Position numbers and translations under genes: made by a program. A DNA stretch of 64,000 bases from Tunturiibacter gelidiferens (GTDB lineage Bacteria > Acidobacteriota > Terriglobia > Terriglobales > Acidobacteriaceae): contig NZ_JACCCV010000001.1 of assembly GCF_013410115.1 (NCBI RefSeq), positions 1,674,001 through 1,738,000 on the forward strand. Direction: 5' to 3'. Under the pieces are notes generated by a model. It was not told the DNA's origin. It saw nothing but the letters and a program-made list of their open reading frames with translations, and did not search any database. Shown piece after piece: positions 44,063 to 54,765 of this stretch (position 1 is the first letter of the stretch; the number at the start of each line of letters is the position of its first letter).

Positions 44063-44776
44063 CAGTACATATGTTTAAATGAAGGGGTTATTCCTGCCGC
44101 GCATGGGTTTGGGGAAAGAAAAGTGAGCGCTCTTTTGAATGGGAAGCAATTTTTCCCATATTTGCGCGGCTTACGCTCATCGTCTTACGAGAAAGAGAAC
44201 CGGCGTTAGAACCAATTTCTCTGCTGTAGTTTGGCTTGTTTGATATGCTAATTTAGCACTTGAGGGAAGGGCTCGATGGACTTTGTCCAAACTTTGTCCC
44301 AACCGAACTCACAGACCCTCAAATAACCTTACGGAACCGAACGATGACGTTTCGTAAGTTGCTGTATCCATATGATTCTGGGCGGTGAACCTGAGGCTCC
44401 TACGGTCTCAAAATCCGCCGAGGGCAACCGTCTCGCCGGCGGATGATCTCCGTCCTGTACAAATACGGTACAATGCGCATCTCTTTTATTTTTATATACT
44501 TAGATGATTAGCGCGTCTTCGGCGGCTCCGCTCGACTGTCCCTCGCTAACCTCATATACTACAGAATGCGTGGCGGAAAATCGGTCCGCGTGAATCCCAT
44601 TTTCCTGGGACTATGGAGTGCGATTATTCAGATCGTTGGCGCGCCGGGGCGACGGTTGCGTAGACAAGGCGAGTCGACCTTCAATGAGTCCTACGCCCTG
44701 AAGTCACCAGTTGATACTGAGCTGCCTTCCGATTGCGAGACACTAACCCAAAGACTTACCTGGAGCAATTACGTCG
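44063..44776. other. Long low-GC intergenic region with a tRNA-Leu-like fragment
   Basis: No gene supported. It holds a paired ACTTTGTCC repeat (about 44282-44300), a possible tRNA-Leu 3'-part remnant (44398-44440) that overlaps a small hairpin (ATCCGCCG/CGGCGGAT, 44413-44444), and an AT-rich stretch around 44480-44510. This composition fits the edge of an integrated element. Confidence 0.4.
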
Positions 44777-46174
<1,398 letters not shown>

Positions 46175-46200
46175 TCGTTCGATCCTCCTGCTTCGATGTG

Positions 46201-47068
46201 CTAGTGTTTCTGTCGTTTTTCGAAGACATCCTTGACAACGGGCAGAGCGGAAAAGGCATTGGGCCAACCAGCATAGAAGGCAATGTGCGTCAGCACTTCA
46301 GAGGCTTGTCCCTGGGTCAGTCCGTTATCCATCGCTCGACTGAGGTGATAGGTGATCTGCGCGACCTGCCCGGAGGCAATCAACGCGCTCACGGTAACCA
46401 GGCTTCGATCACGAGGCGCGAGAGCGGAGCGAAGCCAAAGATCGCGGAACAGAAGATCGGTCGTATTCTGCACGAGCCCCGGAGAGGTGGCGCCAAAGTT
46501 GGCGCTCACTTGCGTTGCCCTCTGCCCTCTGTCTCTCTGCTTCTTCATTCAGTGTAAGTAGTTTGTCTTTCGCTGGAGGTAACTGGTCGATGCCGATTCC
46601 ACGTTGATGAAAGATGTCCTTCGCCACGGCAACCGCAGACATGGCATTCGCCCAGCCGGAATAAAACGCCAGGTGCGTGATGATCTCTGACAGTTCGCTG
46701 GGTTTTACATCGTTGTTTATAGCCAACGCGAAGTGATACGGCATCTCGATGGTCTGTATGCGAGCAATCAAAGCCGCCACCGTGACGATACTGCGGTCAC
46801 GCGGGGAAAGCTCGGGCCGTTGCCAAAGACCATCGAGCAGTGCGACCTTCGTATAGTGCTCCAACGCCGGCGAGACCGCTCGGACGTCGTCATAGGTCAA
46901 CACGGACGGTAGTGCATAGGATTTCGTTGTAGTCGTCATTCTCTCCTCCTCGGCGTAAGCCGGGCTACCTCCCCAAAGCGTGGCAATCATGCCGTCCATG
47001 GCTGCCTTCAACACGTCACGCCGTGTTGGTGTATTGATTCTTTGGACGCTGCCCGGCTGGACGCTCAT
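46201..47068 (-). pseudogene. Two-domain carboxymuconolactone decarboxylase-like protein, broken by a 7-bp duplication
   Basis: From ATG 47068 (MSVQPGSVQRINTPTRRDVL) a twin-arginine-like signal precedes the first CMD domain (PELSPRDRSIVTVAALIARI, FYSGWANAMSAVAVAKDIF). The second CMD domain is in another frame (ALAPRDRSLVTVSALIASGQ, FYAGWPNAFSALPVVKDVF). The junction holds GCCCTCT twice in tandem at 46517-46530; removing one copy restores one frame (EAERQRATQVSANFG). CMD proteins are peroxidase-like or decarboxylase enzymes. The gene begins 8 bp after the SDR stop. Confidence 0.78.
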
Positions 47069-47076
47069 CACTTTCT

Positions 47077-47844
47077 CTAACGCATCACATAACCGCCGTC
47101 GACCGAGATCGACTGGCCGGTGACATAGCTGGCGGCTGAACTGCAAAGCCATAGAACGGCATCCGCTATCTCTTCGGGTTCGCCCATGCGTCCCATCGGC
47201 ACCAGGGTCCTGAGCATCTTGTCGAGCTCCTCCCCCTGACCTTCCTCGACCATCTTGTCTAACATCGGGGTCCGAATCATGCCTGGACACACGTCGTTCA
47301 CACGAATGCCGCGTGTTGCGTATTCAAGGGCGGCGCTCTTGGTCAAGCCGATCACACCGTGTTTGGCAGCGTGATATGTTGCACGCTGAGCTCCGCCAAT
47401 GAGACCTCCCAACGAGGAGCAGTTCACTATAGCGCCACTGCCTTGCGTCCGCATCTGCTGCAGCTCGAACTTCATGCAGCTCCATACGCCACGCAGATTG
47501 ACCGCCATGACGCGATCATAATCATCGCGCGGGTAGTCGGCAGTTTCGACGAGCACGTTTTGAATGCCCGCGTTGTTGTAGGCCGCATCGAGCTGACCAA
47601 AGGCCGCGACGGTCTCTTTCACCATCGCTTCTACTTGCGTATCATCCGATACGTCACAGCGGAGAGCCAACGTCTTGTGTCCCTTATCTGCAAGGCTCTT
47701 TGCCGCGGACTGCACTTCCTTTTCGTTCCAGTCAGCCAACACTACAGACGCACCGGATTCAGCAAACGCCTTGGCTGTAGCGAGTCCCAGTCCGGACGCG
47801 GCTCCTGTCACAAGTGCAACTTTGTTCTCAAACGAGATGTTCAT
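47077..47844 (-). CDS. SDR family oxidoreductase
   Basis: The start is ATG 47844, 7 bases from GGAGG; the earlier ATG is too close. 255 residues with VTGAASGLGLATAKAFAESG (cofactor loop), AYNNAGIQNVL, the catalytic YHAAKHGVIGLTKSAALEYA and C-terminal SYVTGQSISVDGGYVMR. It resembles glucose/ribitol-type SDRs with NAD(P). Second gene of the operon, 23 bp after the cupin gene and 8 bp before the CMD gene. Confidence 0.92.
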   Translation of the reverse strand: MNISFENKVALVTGAASGLGLATAKAFAESGASVVLADWNEKEVQSAAKSLADKGHKTLALRCDVSDDTQVEAMVKETVAAFGQLDAAYNNAGIQNVLVETADYPRDDYDRVMAVNLRGVWSCMKFELQQMRTQGSGAIVNCSSLGGLIGGAQRATYHAAKHGVIGLTKSAALEYATRGIRVNDVCPGMIRTPMLDKMVEEGQGEELDKMLRTLVPMGRMGEPEEIADAVLWLCSSAASYVTGQSISVDGGYVMR

Positions 47845-47867
47845 CTGCATTCCTCCAAATTCTTGTC

Positions 47868-48359
47868 TTATTTGTTGAGTTGGTACTGCTCATTCGTGAC
47901 ATGTTCGAGCCAGTTCACCGCGACACCATTGATGCTCTCCTGCACTGCGATATGGGTCATCGCGGTGGTCGGCGTGGCTCCGTGCCAGTGCTTGATTCCC
48001 GGCGGAATCCAGACGACATCGCCCTTGCGAATGACCTGAACAGGACCACCCCATTGCCGTATCCAGCCAACACCATCCGTCACGATCAGGATCTGGCCGA
48101 GCGGATGGGTGTGCCATGCCGAGCGTGCACCTGGCTGGAAAGTCACTGCGCCACCGCTGGTGCGGCTTGGCTCAGTCGGATCGAAGAGCGATTGCACACG
48201 AACGGAACCAGTAAATCGCTTGGGGGAGCCCGTAATAACGTTTTGCGCAGTGGCCGGCGTGATCGTGATCTGCGGAGTGCTCGTCTGGGCAGCAGCAACG
48301 TCGTTCATCACTATAGAAGCCAGCAAGAGTGTTACGGCAACCGGGTTTCTCATTTTCAA
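47868..48359 (-). CDS. Exported cupin protein
   Basis: 163 residues with an N-terminal signal ([18 protein letters not shown]). The cupin core reads [20 protein letters not shown] and [20 protein letters not shown], with His-x-His, Gln in place of Glu, and the second-motif His. This is the periplasmic cupin type often found next to CMD and AKR genes regulated by AraC. It is the first gene of the operon; the promoter lies in 48360-48504 opposite the AraC gene. Confidence 0.88.
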   Translation of the reverse strand: MKMRNPVAVTLLLASIVMNDVAAAQTSTPQITITPATAQNVITGSPKRFTGSVRVQSLFDPTEPSRTSGGAVTFQPGARSAWHTHPLGQILIVTDGVGWIRQWGGPVQVIRKGDVVWIPPGIKHWHGATPTTAMTHIAVQESINGVAVNWLEHVTNEQYQLNK

Positions 48360-48504
48360 CCCTTCCTCCTACCCAAAGGTTAGTGAACTGAGCGGTGTCG
48401 ACGCCTTCCCGATCCTGCCAATTCTTTGCACGATCCTGTCTGCTCGTTGGATTTCATGCACATGCTTGGTTGCCTGGAGTTACGCTATTTTGGGGAGGCG
48501 AAGG

Positions 48505-49455
48505 ATGCTGAAGCCCAAAAGAACTGCGGGATCGCGAGATTTGGCCGCGATCGAAATGAGGCGCTCTCTTGCGCAAAGAATTAAAGAGCTGGCAGAGGAG
48601 CCTGGAGAACATCTGACGCCGATTCCTGGACTGTCGCTCTATCACCGGACGAGTCCAACTCCTTGTTTCCGGGCTTCTTACGAACCGGGCCTAAGCATCT
48701 TTGTCCAGGGACGAAAGCGCATCCTGCTCGGCGGAACGGAGTATCTGTGTGATGGTTGGTCGTTCCTGCTCTCATCAATCGATGTGCCCGCTCAGAGCCA
48801 GATCATCGAAGCCTCGGAGAAGACGCCGCTACTGTCAATTTTCCTGCGCCTCGACATGCCGATGGTCCGGGAAGTTCTGAGCCGAGATGACATTCCAGAG
48901 GGGCCACCCTCTGCGCATCGTCAAGGCCTCGTTGTTGGTGAGACCACCGTTGGGTTGCTCAGGGCCGCGATGCGTATGCTTGAGCTTCTCGACACGCCAG
49001 AGGATATACCGTTTCTTAGTCCGTTGGCTCACCGCGAGATCCTGTATCGTATTCTTCGGACACCGCAGGCAGGTAGACTCCGCGCCATCGCAACGAGTGG
49101 CGATCTGGTTCAACGAACAGGACGAGCAATCTCGTGGCTGAGAGAAAACTATGCGAAGCCTCTGCACATGGAAGCACTCGCTTCTACAGCGAGGATGGGC
49201 GTTTCAACCCTTCATCATCAATTCCGGGCTCTCACAGGGATGAGTCCGTTGCAGTATCAAAAGCAATTGCGCCTACAAACCGCGCGCCAGCGGATGCTGA
49301 TGGACGGATTCAACGCTACGACTGCTGCATATGAAGTGGGTTATGAGAGCGTTAGCCAGTTCAGCCGTGAGTACAGCAGATTCTTCGGGTTACCACCAAT
49401 CCGAGATGTTAAGGCGTTGAAGAACGTCAACACAGCTTTGGAAAGTGTCGTCTGA
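48505..49455 (+). CDS. AraC family regulator (AraC_N type)
   Basis: Chosen start ATG 48505 with GGAGGCGAAGG upstream; the longer frame overlaps the cupin gene antisense. 316 residues with an AraC_N sensor (LSLYHRTSPTPCFRASYEPG, LSIFVQGRKRILLGG) and a double HTH (LHMEALASTARMGVSTLHHQ, TAAYEVGYESVSQFSREYSR). This subgroup (YqhC-like) activates a divergent aldehyde-reductase operon in response to reactive aldehydes. Here it lies divergent from the cupin-SDR-CMD-AKR operon, the same arrangement. Confidence 0.92.
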   Translation: MLKPKRTAGSRDLAAIEMRRSLAQRIKELAEEPGEHLTPIPGLSLYHRTSPTPCFRASYEPGLSIFVQGRKRILLGGTEYLCDGWSFLLSSIDVPAQSQIIEASEKTPLLSIFLRLDMPMVREVLSRDDIPEGPPSAHRQGLVVGETTVGLLRAAMRMLELLDTPEDIPFLSPLAHREILYRILRTPQAGRLRAIATSGDLVQRTGRAISWLRENYAKPLHMEALASTARMGVSTLHHQFRALTGMSPLQYQKQLRLQTARQRMLMDGFNATTAAYEVGYESVSQFSREYSRFFGLPPIRDVKALKNVNTALESVV

Positions 49456-49547
49456 AGTTTCTGGCGTTCTGAGCCGCGAGGCGAAGGAACCTCAGAAAAA
49501 CTTGCTGAGCTGGTACAGGCAGCCGAGCGGGCCGTCAGGAGGTGAGT

Positions 49548-49952
49548 ATGAAAATGAAACAAGCCTTAGTTCTTGGGCTACCGCTGATCGCCTCTTGTCT
49601 CTTCCTGGCAGTCAGGCGTGGATACACCGAACCGGTGGATAACCGCATTGTGAGACTCGCAGAACTGGAAATTTATCCTGACCAATTGAACGCCTACAAA
49701 GCGGCGCTGAAAGAAGAAATAGAGGCTTCTATCCGAACGGAACCGGGCGTGTTGACCTTGTATGCCGTCTCCGTAAAAGCTCATCCCGAACAGATTCGTC
49801 TTTTCGAGACCTATCGCGATGCTGCTTCATATCAAGCGCATCTGCAATCTCCCCATTTCAAGAAATACAAAGAACAGACACTGCAAATGGTGAAGTCACT
49901 CACGCTTCTCGATACTGACCCGATTCTGCTCGGCACGAAAGCTCAAAAATGA
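49548..49952 (+). CDS. Exported antibiotic biosynthesis monooxygenase (ABM) domain protein
   Basis: ATG 49548 lies 6 bases after AGGAGG; a GTG two codons upstream is possible. About 134 residues with a signal (LVLGLPLIASCLFLAVRRGY) and an ABM ferredoxin-like fold: IVRLAELEIYPDQLNAYKAA, EPGVLTLYAVSVKAHPEQIR, FETYRDAASYQAHLQSPHF. Such proteins act on quinones without a bound cofactor. It is transcribed with or just after the AraC gene, 92 bp downstream. Confidence 0.82.
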   Translation: MKMKQALVLGLPLIASCLFLAVRRGYTEPVDNRIVRLAELEIYPDQLNAYKAALKEEIEASIRTEPGVLTLYAVSVKAHPEQIRLFETYRDAASYQAHLQSPHFKKYKEQTLQMVKSLTLLDTDPILLGTKAQK

Positions 49953-50182
49953 GCCCTGAGCGGGTAGTTCGGCAATTGATATCTTTGGAATCGGTAACAG
50001 CAAACGTGCTTCTCAGAAGTAATCCAATGCCTTAGCTTTCATGGTTCGATGAGTGAGTTGGCCTGATAGCGCCAATTGAGAAAAGCGATGCTTCACTGGC
50101 TCAATGTATAACCGAGACCAAGTATGCTTCCCTCTGGAGTGAACGGGGCTGTTGCATCCTTATCGAAGCAGAGGTCCTATTT

Positions 50183-50311
50183 GTGAAGCAGAGTTTCGCG
50201 GCAATTATCCTTGGTGGTACCGGACAAGTCGGCGGTGCAGCCGTCGCGGAACTGCTAGCAACTTCGGAATGCCGGCAATCTGAAACTAAACCATATGACC
50301 ATTCATGTTAG
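50183..50311 (+). pseudogene. N-terminal stub of a Rossmann-fold NAD(P)-binding protein
   Basis: From a GTG: FAAIILGGTGQVGGAAVAEL, with the GxxGxxG dinucleotide loop, then LATSEC, after which similarity stops and a TAG follows. Only the first beta-alpha-beta unit is present. A strong hairpin starts 4 bases before the stop codon ends. Confidence 0.5.
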
Positions 50312-50334
50312 TGAGCGCCATCTCGCTCACTAAC
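50307..50334. repeat. 11-bp inverted repeat hairpin after the NAD(P)-binding stub
   Basis: GTTAGTGAGCG (50307-50317) and CGCTCACTAAC (50324-50334), perfect arms with a 6-base loop. No T-run. It marks the deletion edge of the upstream stub. Confidence 0.6.
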
Positions 50335-50432
50335 GGACCGTTTGCATTCGACGTAGATCGATATCTTCTAACGCTGCCCGATAAGGCAGAAGATGGTAGC
50401 CGCGGTCCGAAGCGCAGCGGCGTCGGCTCAGA

Positions 50433-50993
50433 TTAGAGATTGCGAAGGGCTGTCATAAAGTTTTCGATCTTGCGGGTCGACGAGGTTTTTCCGGATTTGA
50501 GGTTGCGTTCAATGCACAATCCGGAGAAGAAGGACAGCACCATCTCCGCAATTTCTGAAGGAGCCATCCTGGGTTTTTCGGCTTCGATGTTCATGGCGAG
50601 AAGGCGCTGCAATAGCGCTCGATTGTCCGTCACGACCCCGTAAGCCTCATCCGGAAGAATAGCGAACTCCCGCATAGAATTGACGGAAAAACACCCCTGC
50701 TGTTCCCCCTTGTTAAGAGGACCATTCTTGAGAAAATTCTCGACGTTCTTCCAGCCAAGAGGCTCTCTGGTAAGAAATCCTCTCTTCTCCTGGCTCTCAA
50801 GATAGTGGCGAAGGCAAGCAACAAAAAGATCTTCCTTGTCTCGGAACTCGCTATACAGCCCTGACTTGTTCACGCCTGTGGCTCGTTCCAGTTCCTGAAG
50901 ACTGGTATCTGCGAACCCATGTTTCCAGAAGACAGGCATCGCCTTCTCCAGCACTTCCTCACGACTAAAGTTCTTCGGGCGCCCCATAGACAC
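50433..50993 (-). CDS. TetR family regulator
   Basis: 186 residues. The HTH at 8-55 (REEVLEKAMPVFWKHGFADT, SLQELERATGVNKSGLYSEF) is typical of the AcrR/NemR-like group that responds to electrophiles. The C-terminal ligand domain includes GCFSVNSMREFAILPDEAY with a Cys (as in NemR-type redox sensing). It is divergent from the SDR at 51157 with two copies of a GAAC-GTTC element between, so it likely represses the downstream SDR/NmrA/SnoaL block. Confidence 0.9.
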   Translation of the reverse strand: MSMGRPKNFSREEVLEKAMPVFWKHGFADTSLQELERATGVNKSGLYSEFRDKEDLFVACLRHYLESQEKRGFLTREPLGWKNVENFLKNGPLNKGEQQGCFSVNSMREFAILPDEAYGVVTDNRALLQRLLAMNIEAEKPRMAPSEIAEMVLSFFSGLCIERNLKSGKTSSTRKIENFMTALRNL

Positions 50994-51008
50994 ACATTAT
51001 CCGATAAA

Positions 51009-51075
51009 GAACTAAATAGTTCAATATTTCTGCATCCTCGCCCCGCCTTCATCATCGTATAGAACTGAATGGTTC
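51009..51075. promoter_or_regulatory. Two TetR-operator-like repeats in the divergent promoter
   Basis: GAACTAAATAGTTC (51009-51022) and GAACTGAATGGTTC (51062-51075) share the GAACT-N-GTTC palindromic form and are 53 bp apart, one near each divergent start. Confidence 0.6.
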
Positions 51076-51156
51076 ATAACGGGTCCGACACGATCGGGCA
51101 AGATCGCTACCGAACCGACTTCGTGAATTGTTCCGAGAAATACCAAAGGAGATTCT

Positions 51157-51897
51157 ATGTCTAAGTTAGCGAAGAGAGTGGCATTGGTTACTGGCGGTTC
51201 GCGGGGCATTGGCGCAGCTATTGCGAAGCGTCTGGCTGCCGATGGAGCAAGCGTAGCCATCACATATGCAAAGGACGCCAGCGCGGCCTCGGCCGTAGTC
51301 AGAGCGATTGAACTCGGTGGCGGAAAGGCCATCGCGATCCAGGCGGACGCTGCTAACGTTGAAGCAGTCAAGGGTGCAGTCGAAAAGGCCGTCTCGACCT
51401 TCGGTCGACTTGATGTGCTTGTGAACAATGCCGGCACCGCCATTCCGAAACCGTTCGAGGAGGCGACGCAGGAGGAGATGGATCGTGTGATCGACATCAA
51501 CGTCCGCGGTGTATTCGCTACCACGCAGGCGGCGCTGAAGCACATGAAGGATGGTGGTCGTATCATCATGGTCGGTTCGGCTGTGGGTGAGCGTGCTGTC
51601 GCTCCCGGGCTTGTGCCCTACGCGGCCACGAAAGGAGCCGTCAAGATGTTTACCCAGGCACTATCCAGAGAGGTGGGGAGCCGGGGCATTACGGTCAACA
51701 ACGTCCAGCCGGGTCCGATCGACACGGATTTGAATCCCGCCTCGGGTGCTTGGGCGATACCACAGAAGGCCGCAACAGCGCTCGACCGTTATGGACGCGT
51801 AGATGAGATCGCCGCGATGGTGGCTTTTGTCGCCGGTGCGGAGTCCTCGTACATCACCGGGGCGAATCTTACCGTGGATGGCGGAATGAACGCTTGA
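51157..51897 (+). CDS. SDR family oxidoreductase (FabG-like)
   Basis: 246 residues. It has VALVTGGSRGIGAAIAKRLA (TGxxxGIG loop at 12-19), VNNAGTAIPKPFEEATQ, the catalytic YAATKGAVKMFTQALSREVG and SSYITGANLTVDGGMNA at the C-terminus. It resembles 3-oxoacyl-ACP reductase-type SDRs used in xenobiotic stress. AAGGAGATT lies 7 bases before the ATG. It is the first gene of the plus-strand block controlled by the TetR regulator. Confidence 0.93.
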   Translation: MSKLAKRVALVTGGSRGIGAAIAKRLAADGASVAITYAKDASAASAVVRAIELGGGKAIAIQADAANVEAVKGAVEKAVSTFGRLDVLVNNAGTAIPKPFEEATQEEMDRVIDINVRGVFATTQAALKHMKDGGRIIMVGSAVGERAVAPGLVPYAATKGAVKMFTQALSREVGSRGITVNNVQPGPIDTDLNPASGAWAIPQKAATALDRYGRVDEIAAMVAFVAGAESSYITGANLTVDGGMNA

Positions 51898-52033
51898 ACC
51901 AACGCGCACTCAGTCAATGGGCCTTACGACAGAGGTATCCGTGCTGACCTGGTTGAGATCCGACGACCTAAAGGAGTCGGCTCTCCTTCGACTTCAGGTG
52001 CGCACTCGTAACTGACATCTGAGAGAGGGGATT

Positions 52034-52553
52034 ATGGCTATATTGCAAAACAAAACCGCGCTGGTAACGGGGGCCTCAAAAGGGATCGGACGCGCAACTG
52101 CGGCTGCGCTTGCCAGGGCCGGGGCCCACGTCCTGGTTCACTATGGCCGCTCCACGCAGGAAGCGGAATCTCTCGTCGCCGAAATCCAAACGAAGGTGGA
52201 CGCGCGACTGCAATCTCGGTAGACCTAAAAACTCCAGAGGGCACTTCGCTGCTTGCCAAGAAGGTTCGCTCCATCGTCGGCGATCGATTGGATGTGCTTG
52301 TGCTCAACGCCGGAATCAGCAAGGCGGCACGCATTGCGGATTACACGGTAGAGGATTTTGACAGCCTCTTTGCGACAAACGTCCGAGGCCCGTTCTTCCT
52401 GGTACAGCAACTGTTGCCGGTTCTTGGCGACGGTTCAAGCATCGTTGCTGTCTCATCTGCTGTTGCCCGTACCGTGGTTGGCAAGCCCGACGTGGAAAAT
52501 CCCTCGATTCTTGCCTACGCCTCTACCAAAGGGGCAATTGAGACTTTGGTCGA
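52034..52553 (+). pseudogene. SDR oxidoreductase, frameshifted and 3'-truncated
   Basis: From ATG 52034 (AGAGAGGGGATT upstream) [20 protein letters not shown] is a normal SDR start, but the frame stops at 52222. A second frame continues [39 protein letters not shown], up to the catalytic LAYASTKGAIETL. Similarity then ends near 52553 and SnoaL-like sequence begins. So there is one frameshift near 52190 and loss of the last 70 or so residues (part of the dinucleotide and substrate lobe). Confidence 0.75.
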
Positions 52554-52918
52554 TCGTTCTCGAAGTCTTCGACACTCTCTTCAACAAACGCGACTACGCG
52601 GCAGCAGAACAATTCTGGTCGCCGAAGTACATCCAGCATAGTGCGCACATCGCGCGGGGACGCGAAGGGTTGTTCGCTCTGGTCCGTCGTCGCCAGAAAC
52701 GTTGCGCTACGAAAACCAACTCATTGTCGCAGAAGGCGATTACGTCATCGCGCACGGCCGTTTCTCGGGAAACGGAAGGCCCGCAGCTTGGATTGCGGCC
52801 GACGTCGTCCGATTCGAAACGGTCTTCTTAGAGAACATTGGGATGTTCTGCAGGACGAGGCGACCAAGGCCGAATCCGTCAGCTGCCTTCCCATGTTTGG
52901 CGACACATTCACGAAGTG
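52554..52918 (+). pseudogene. SnoaL-like protein lacking its start, with frameshifts
   Basis: Joined directly to the SDR remnant. VLEVFDTLFNKRDYAAAEQF, WSPKYIQHSAHIARGREGLF, then (next frame) PETLRYENQLIVAEGDYVIA, then EHWDVLQDEATKA and a final MFGDTF near 52905. It matches the intact SnoaL gene at 54766-55167 nearly residue for residue, so it is a decayed paralogue. At least two indels (about 52683 and 52830) are needed, and the first codons are lost. Confidence 0.72.
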
Positions 52919-52990
52919 ACAGTCGAAAAACAACGCGCTTATCCTGAAGACGTCCGACACCCTTTTTAAGAGATTAAGGAGGTACTAGCT

Positions 52991-53919
52991 ATGATTTCAC
53001 CCGTTGCTTTGAATGGCATGTATGTGATTTTGGGGGCAAGCGGGAACACCGGCTCGATCATCGCCAATTCCCTGCTATTGAAGGGCGAGAAGGTGCGCGT
53101 CGGGGGACGCGACGCGGGGCGACTACAGCGCTTTGTGGACAAAGGCGCGGAAGCGTTCACGGCCGACATGAGCGATGCGGCTGCGCTCACCAATGCCTTC
53201 ACAGGTGCGCGCGCGGCATACTTGCTGTTGCCGCCAGCGAAATCCCGGGAGGACCAGGAGCGAGAGAGTAGCGCGATCGCGAAAGCTGTGAAGGAATCCG
53301 GCCTTCGATACGCGGTGCACTTGAGCAGCTATGGTGCGCAAGTTCCGGAAGGTACGGGGCCAGTCGCGGGACTGCATTCTTCGGAACAAAAACTGAACGC
53401 GATCAGCGGTTTGAACGTTCTGCACCTGCGCGCCGCCTATTTCATGGAGAACAATCTGGCGGCGATCGGCACAATTCATGGGATGGGAGTGTTCGGAAAT
53501 GCGTTGCTACCCGACGTGAAGCTGCCCATGATCGCGACGCGCGACGTCGGCGACTACGCAGTCGAACGCCTCCTGCACCTGGATTTTTCCAGCAAACAAA
53601 CCCGCGAACTGCTTGGCGCGAGCGCGACCTGTCGATCACGGAAGCTATCGCTGTGATTGCGCGCGACATTGGCAAACCGGATTTGCGTTACCAGCAGTTC
53701 CCGTATAACCAGGTGCAGCAGGCCTTGATGCAAATGGGTGTTCCGCCGAAGGGAGCCGCTTTGTACATCGAGATGTACAAGGCCATCAACGCAGGAGTCC
53801 TCGTTGCGTTAGAGCCGCGTTCACCGGAAAACAGCACACCGACTTCGTTTGAAAAATTCGTGCAGGATGTTTTTGCGGCTGCGTATCAAGACAAGCCCCA
53901 GCTGAATAAGGGACAGTGA
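52991..53919 (+). pseudogene. NmrA-like NAD(P)H-binding oxidoreductase, frameshifted
   Basis: From ATG 52991 (AAGGAGGTACTAG) the protein reads MYVILGASGNTGSIIANSLL, AAYLLLPPAKSREDQE, ENNLAAIGTIHGMGVFG and LLHLDFSSKQTRELLG. It then loses frame at 53616, where one missing base hides ERDLSITEAIAVIARDIGKP. The rest is in the frame of 53653-53919 (YNQVQQALMQMGVPPKGAAL). Restored, it is about 309 residues, a normal NmrA/HSCARG length. Middle gene of the block; the SDR at 53932 begins 12 bp after. Confidence 0.78.
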
Positions 53920-53931
53920 GGAAGACTACCG

Positions 53932-54669
53932 ATGGCCGCAACTAAAAAGCTGCAAGGAAAAGTAGCAGTGATAACTGGTGGCACAACCGGGATAGGGTTC
54001 GCTGCAGCAAAGCTCTTCGTGAACGAGGGTGCCTACGTATTCATCACTGGCCGTCGTCAAAAGGAACTCGACGAGGCCGTGAAAGCAATCGGTAACAACG
54101 TTACTGGCGTTCAGGGTGACATCGCCAAACTGACCGACATTGATCGTCTTTACGAGGCCGTCAAGTCGAAGGGGAGAATCGATGTCGTTTTCGCCAACGC
54201 CGGCGTCGCTGAATTTGCTCCCTTGGGAAAGATCACGGAAGAGCATTTCGACAGACTCTTCGATATCAACGTCAAGGGAACGCTGTTCACGGTACAAAAG
54301 GCCCTTCCTCTCATGAATGACGGTGGATCTATCATTCTCAATGGCTCGGTCGCAAGCGTGAAAGGTACGCCGGCCTTCGGTGTCTACGGCGCGACGAAGG
54401 CCGCTCTCCGTTCCTTTGTGCGGACCTGGACCTCGGATCTCAAGGATCGTCATATTCGCTCAAATGTCGTTAGCCCCGGTCCGACCGATACGCCAGCTAT
54501 CGATGGACAACCTGAAGATGCCATCGTACGGATCGTGTCCACCATCCCGATGGGACGGATGGGGGAGCCCGATGAAATTGCCAAAGCGGCGCTGTTTCTA
54601 GCTTCAGATGACTCCAGTTTCGTCACGGGTATCGAACTGTTCGTTGATGGCGGCAGAGGGCAAATCTGA
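53932..54669 (+). CDS. SDR family oxidoreductase
   Basis: 245 residues, closest in this window to the SDR at 38102. [20 protein letters not shown] (Gly loop), [20 protein letters not shown], catalytic [20 protein letters not shown] and [18 protein letters not shown]. The same leading half ([20 protein letters not shown]) is shared with the 38 kb copy, so the two are paralogues, but they diverge in the C-terminal third. Probably reduces the same class of small carbonyl compounds. Confidence 0.92.
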   Translation: MAATKKLQGKVAVITGGTTGIGFAAAKLFVNEGAYVFITGRRQKELDEAVKAIGNNVTGVQGDIAKLTDIDRLYEAVKSKGRIDVVFANAGVAEFAPLGKITEEHFDRLFDINVKGTLFTVQKALPLMNDGGSIILNGSVASVKGTPAFGVYGATKAALRSFVRTWTSDLKDRHIRSNVVSPGPTDTPAIDGQPEDAIVRIVSTIPMGRMGEPDEIAKAALFLASDDSSFVTGIELFVDGGRGQI

Positions 54670-54765
54670 TCGAGGGCTACTGCGCTGCCTCGTTACTTTG
54701 AGCGAGCTTCATAAACCCGCTCATAACAAGAACGTCCAATATTGATTCGTAAGAAAGGAAGAACA

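Noticed and set aside
44003..44209. Plus-strand frame of 68 codons
   Set aside because: It starts inside the end of the extended preceding gene and is largely the hairpin; no ribosome site.
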